Assembly (NCBI GenBank): GCA_002721895.1
Contig: PBLV01000050.1
Coordinates: 1-45,695, forward strand
Source: Verrucomicrobiales bacterium
GTDB taxonomy: Bacteria > Verrucomicrobiota > Verrucomicrobiae > Limisphaerales > UBA1100
Length of the DNA stretch: 45,695 nt
Direction: 5' to 3'
Below, one piece after another: positions 43,598 to 45,695 of the stretch; position 1 is the stretch's first letter, and every line of letters starts with the position of its first letter. The notes beneath the pieces were generated by a model. The model worked only from the letters and a program-made list of their open reading frames with translations, ran no database searches and had not been told where the DNA came from. A program made the translations under genes and the position numbers.

Positions 43598-43602
43598 AAA
43601 CC
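43594..43602 (-). other. Candidate -1 frameshift site (GGT TTT TAA ACG)
   Basis: In the mRNA, five U precede AAA: GGU UUU UAA ACG. A P-site Phe tRNA on UUU can slip back one base onto UUU, after which UUA AAC GAC (Leu-Asn-Asp) is read, giving the expected protein continuation. It could equally be a one-base deletion in a homopolymer, natural or from sequencing. Confidence 0.5.
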
Positions 43603-44136
43603 GGCCAACGCCAGGCTAGCCAATCCCTGCATTTCGCGGTGGGAATTTTCCCGCAACACGGCACGCAGGAATTTTTCGAACTCCATTCGGCATCCATACC
43701 GCATCCGATCAATAACCGGCCCCAGCCCGTTGCTACGCAAATAATCGCGCTGCAACAGGGCCACCACCCTGCCCGGCGAGCCATCGGTGATCCCCACCGG
43801 AATGTTGGCATGATTCATCTCCCACGCGATGTGTGATGCCGAGTCCATGGACCCAATCGCTTGGATCGCCTGACGAATGGCCTTCAAGGCCACCGGATTT
43901 TCAGGATGCTTTTCAGCCAAGGCCAAAAATCGCGCCGGGAATTTCCCCAACCGCTCCACATGCAGCCGACGTTGGTCATCTGTTTTGGCCGTGCGAATAC
44001 CGCCGCTCGCCGTGCTGTACTGCTTTAACAGTGCGTTGTATTCCGCAGCCGGCTCCGCCACGGTGGCTGCCCCGCTGCTCGACACGATGAAAAGACTGAC
44101 GATTCCCGTCCCGATTAATCCAAAGTCAATCTTCAC
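43594..44136 (-). CDS. N-terminal part of the UxxU protein (zero frame, ends at a T-run followed by UAA)
   Basis: 180 residues from GTG 44136. It has a signal peptide (GLIGTGIVSLFIVSSSGAAT) and a helical domain (RQAIQAIGSMDSASHIAWEM, MEFEKFLRAVLRENSHREMQ) that in PVC redoxin proteins precedes the thioredoxin domain. The frame stops right after LASLALAGF, where homologues continue with FLNDRL-like sequence; that continuation is found in the -1 frame (LNDRLRAVQLAADRPGMAKF). The following part has no ATG nearby, only a GTG at 43576, so independent initiation is not convincing. Either a -1 frameshift joins the two or one T has been lost. Confidence 0.75.
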   Translation of the reverse strand: MKIDFGLIGTGIVSLFIVSSSGAATVAEPAAEYNALLKQYSTASGGIRTAKTDDQRRLHVERLGKFPARFLALAEKHPENPVALKAIRQAIQAIGSMDSASHIAWEMNHANIPVGITDGSPGRVVALLQRDYLRSNGLGPVIDRMRYGCRMEFEKFLRAVLRENSHREMQGLASLALAGF

Positions 44137-44195
44137 GTAACGGTCTGAATTGTTCCCACGTCAGCTGAATTCGAGCAACGGAAATCAACAGGCGG

Positions 44196-44627
44196 CTACT
44201 TATCCGGCGTCTCGTAATCATGCCGCTCGCGCGCGTCATCCGACAGATACTGCACAAACTCCCAATCATTGCCGTCCGGGTCCATGAAATAGACACGCCG
44301 ACGGTGCGGGTGATCATTGGGCGGGGTGGAATCCTCATAACCCGCCGCCGTCATGCGCGTGCGCAGGGCCTCGGTATCGGCCACTTCAAAGGCCAAATGG
44401 TTCACGCCCGGCTTGCCCGTGTACGGCTCCCAGCGCTCGGCCGGTTCCACGGTGGATTGATTGAGCGCCAGATATGTCTCGTCCGTGCCCACGTGCACCC
44501 AGCGCGTGCCGTCCGCATCGCGCCCGTCATGCCGGATGCCGAATTCCGAAAACGCCGTCCGTACAAACGCCAACGTCGCCTCAATATCGCGCACCAACAG
44601 ATTCGCATGCTCCAAGCGGGCGGGCAT
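44196..44627 (-). CDS. VOC-family (glyoxalase/bleomycin resistance-like) protein
   Basis: 143 residues in one vicinal oxygen chelate domain with two beta-alpha-beta-beta-beta halves. LEHANLLVRDIEATLAFV carries the first metal His, KPGVNHLAFEVADTEAL the second His, and FMDPDGNDWEFVQYLS the Glu. Cytoplasmic. Possible roles include lactoylglutathione lyase-like, dioxygenase or resistance functions; the sequence does not choose. The start is one base beyond the stop of the antitoxin gene upstream, so it may be co-transcribed with the toxin-antitoxin pair. Confidence 0.88.
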   Translation of the reverse strand: MPARLEHANLLVRDIEATLAFVRTAFSEFGIRHDGRDADGTRWVHVGTDETYLALNQSTVEPAERWEPYTGKPGVNHLAFEVADTEALRTRMTAAGYEDSTPPNDHPHRRRVYFMDPDGNDWEFVQYLSDDARERHDYETPDK

Positions 44628-44628
44628 T

Positions 44629-44952
44629 TTAGGCGGCTACGGGTTTGCGTTTGTGTTTGGAAGGGCGCCGTTTGGCAAAAGTCACCTTCACCTCCATGTC
44701 CAACGCCTCGGCAACTTTGCGCAGCATGCTTAGTGAATGTCCCTCGTAGGAAGGCGATTCCAAACGGCTGATTTGCTGCTGTGAGGTGCCCAGTTGATCG
44801 GCCAGTTCCTTCTGCGACAGGCCCGACTTGCGACGCAACTCGGCCAGTTGCAGGGCCACGTCCCACGCCGCGCCGGCGCGTTCAAATCGTTCCGCGAACG
44901 CGGCATCTTTCAGTTGCTGCTCCAGATATCGATCAAAATTTGTTTTGCTCAT
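44629..44952 (-). CDS. XRE-family antitoxin (HigA-like)
   Basis: 107 residues. An HTH of the XRE/Cro type lies at about 33-90 (LAELRRKSGLSQKELADQLG, TSQQQISRLESPSYEGHSLS, MLRKVAEALDMEVKVTFAKR), with a basic C-terminal tail. The N-terminus has YLEQQLKDAAFAERFERA, as in antitoxins of RelE-type pairs. Its start overlaps the stop of the toxin gene by four bases (ATGA), a classic coupled toxin-antitoxin arrangement with the toxin first. It should bind the toxin and repress the operon. Confidence 0.88.
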   Translation of the reverse strand: MSKTNFDRYLEQQLKDAAFAERFERAGAAWDVALQLAELRRKSGLSQKELADQLGTSQQQISRLESPSYEGHSLSMLRKVAEALDMEVKVTFAKRRPSKHKRKPVAA

Positions 44953-45308
44953 CGCAGATTTCGTTTCAACCAGTCATCTCGCCGCGCCCGCGCCGTGCGC
45001 AAATCTCGCGCGGGTATTTTCTGGCCCTTGTTACGAATGCCGTGCACGGCCACGATGCAGCGGCCCTTCACGAAAAACCAAAACACTCGCGTGTTCAATT
45101 TGCCCACATGCCGCAACTCCAGCAGGCCGTCTCCCAAGGGCTTGCTCAACGGTGGCCGGTGATTTTTCCGGTCACGCAGTTTTGCCAAGCCCGCCAATAC
45201 TGCGGCGTGGTCGGCCGGGTCGGTTCGCCGCAGTTCATTGAGAAACGCCTCCACCGGACTTTTCCCATCGACGGTCTCAAAAAACTCTACGGTGAAAACC
45301 ATGGCCAC
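44949..45308 (-). CDS. RelE/HigB-family toxin
   Basis: 119 residues. It fits the phage-derived Gp49/HigB-like toxin family: VEFFETVDGKSPVEAFLNEL, PLSKPLGDGLLELRHVGKLN, TRVFWFFVKGRCIVAVHGIR, KGQKIPARDLRTARARRDDW. Basic, small, typical of ribosome-dependent mRNA interferases. The first gene of the pair with the XRE antitoxin downstream. Starts at GTG 45308 or at the ATG two codons later. Confidence 0.88.
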   Translation of the reverse strand: MAMVFTVEFFETVDGKSPVEAFLNELRRTDPADHAAVLAGLAKLRDRKNHRPPLSKPLGDGLLELRHVGKLNTRVFWFFVKGRCIVAVHGIRNKGQKIPARDLRTARARRDDWLKRNLR

Positions 45309-45314
45309 GCAACA

Positions 45315-45695
45315 TCAAATTTGATGTAACTGAAATGTATCAAGATACTGGCCCACAATTTCCTTCAAGGCCGGCGGTTCGGGCAGGCCGAGGGCTACGG
45401 CGCGGGTGCCGTCTACGGCGGTGGGCCAGGTATCGACGATGGCCTGGATGCGCGCGTCGAAGGCATCTTCAATCGGCCCGAGCGTCAGGCTGCGTTCGGC
45501 GGCCACTTCGGCGAGCACGGCTTCGGCCAGTTCCGGCGTCACCACGTGCGCCGGCAAGCAGTAGCCGCGATCGTCGCCCAGTTGTTCCGACGCCATTTCG
45601 TGCAGGGCGATAAAGCTCTCGATCACAGTCTTGAAGCCCGTCATGGGATGCGGCTGACTACGGTGCACCGGCAGCGCGCAGGGTTCGCCCTTGAG
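45315..45695 (-). CDS. C-terminal part of an NAD-dependent epimerase/dehydratase-family protein, D-erythronate dehydrogenase-like (5' part outside the window)
   Basis: The frame is open to the right edge (LKGEPCALPVHRSQPHPMTG); the true start is beyond it. The visible end, YCLPAHVVTPELAEAVLAEV, then IQAIVDTWPTAVDGTRAVAL and GLPEPPALKEIVGQYLDTF, resembles the C-terminus of DenD-type D-erythronate dehydrogenases (short-chain extended fold), which oxidise C4 sugar acids. The Rossmann part is not in the window, so the assignment rests on the C-terminal pattern alone. It precedes the toxin gene by 6 bp on the same strand. Confidence 0.65.
   Translation of the reverse strand, partial: LKGEPCALPVHRSQPHPMTGFKTVIESFIALHEMASEQLGDDRGYCLPAHVVTPELAEAVLAEVAAERSLTLGPIEDAFDARIQAIVDTWPTAVDGTRAVALGLPEPPALKEIVGQYLDTFQLHQI

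Overview
The window looks like a chromosome segment of a PVC-superphylum bacterium, most likely Verrucomicrobiota. The basis is its protein families: planctomycete-type cytochrome c proteins with DUF1549/DUF1553, DUF1501 proteins with twin-arginine signals, PVC-type membrane-bound dehydrogenase propellers, a sulfatase, and a Gfo/Idh/MocA oxidoreductase with a Tat signal. Palindromic intergenic repeats also fit. Most of the window is GC-rich; the first 2.4 kb and one gene near 40 kb are visibly AT-richer.

Layout. 1-2430 looks like the right end of a genomic island. It holds a truncated McrB-type AAA+ restriction ATPase with a likely sulfur-binding domain and EVE-like reader domains, an HTH protein, and a tRNA 3'-end fragment that resembles an attachment site. 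2466-3417 holds a small secreted protein and a cluster of DnaA-box-like 9-mers. 3418-7246 encodes a membrane protein and a coiled-coil protein. 7428-12008 is a PSD1/cytochrome c plus DUF1501 pair. 12187-25142 is a minus-strand six-gene operon (SGNH/propeller/PA14/cupredoxin giant, isochorismatase-ThuA fusion, Gfo/Idh, TauD, PSD1, DUF1501). 25484-27043 is a sulfatase whose signal peptide is encoded by a palindromic repeat. 27126-27653 is a peroxiredoxin with an in-frame UGA (selenocysteine). 27765-31613 is a secreted PQQ-like propeller protein. Then come aroE, a SUMF1-like lipoprotein, a 21-bp tandem repeat, and a two-gene plus-strand unit (cytochrome c/propeller and SGNH/propeller/cupredoxin). 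The last part, all minus strand, holds a GYF/ankyrin membrane protein, a TIM-barrel isomerase-like protein, aminopeptidase P, a thioredoxin-fold protein with a predicted U-x-x-U motif, a VOC protein, a RelE/HigB-HigA type toxin-antitoxin pair, and the C-terminal part of a dehydrogenase.

Most notable: two predicted selenoproteins of the thioredoxin fold, both with signal peptides. One is a peroxiredoxin with Sec in place of the peroxidatic Cys. The other is a TlpA-like protein in which both cysteines of CxxC are replaced by UGA codons. Each has a hairpin 21-22 nt after its (last) UGA that fits the bacterial SECIS model; the second has a GGUC loop. The UxxU gene also needs a -1 frameshift at a run of five T followed by UAA to join its N-terminal half.

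How the genes work together: most products are predicted to be exported (Sec, Tat or lipoprotein) and to form oxidative and hydrolytic degradation machinery of the cell envelope (cytochrome c, cupredoxin, propeller dehydrogenases, sulfatase). The selenoproteins probably act in extracytoplasmic redox control. Substrates cannot be read from the sequence.
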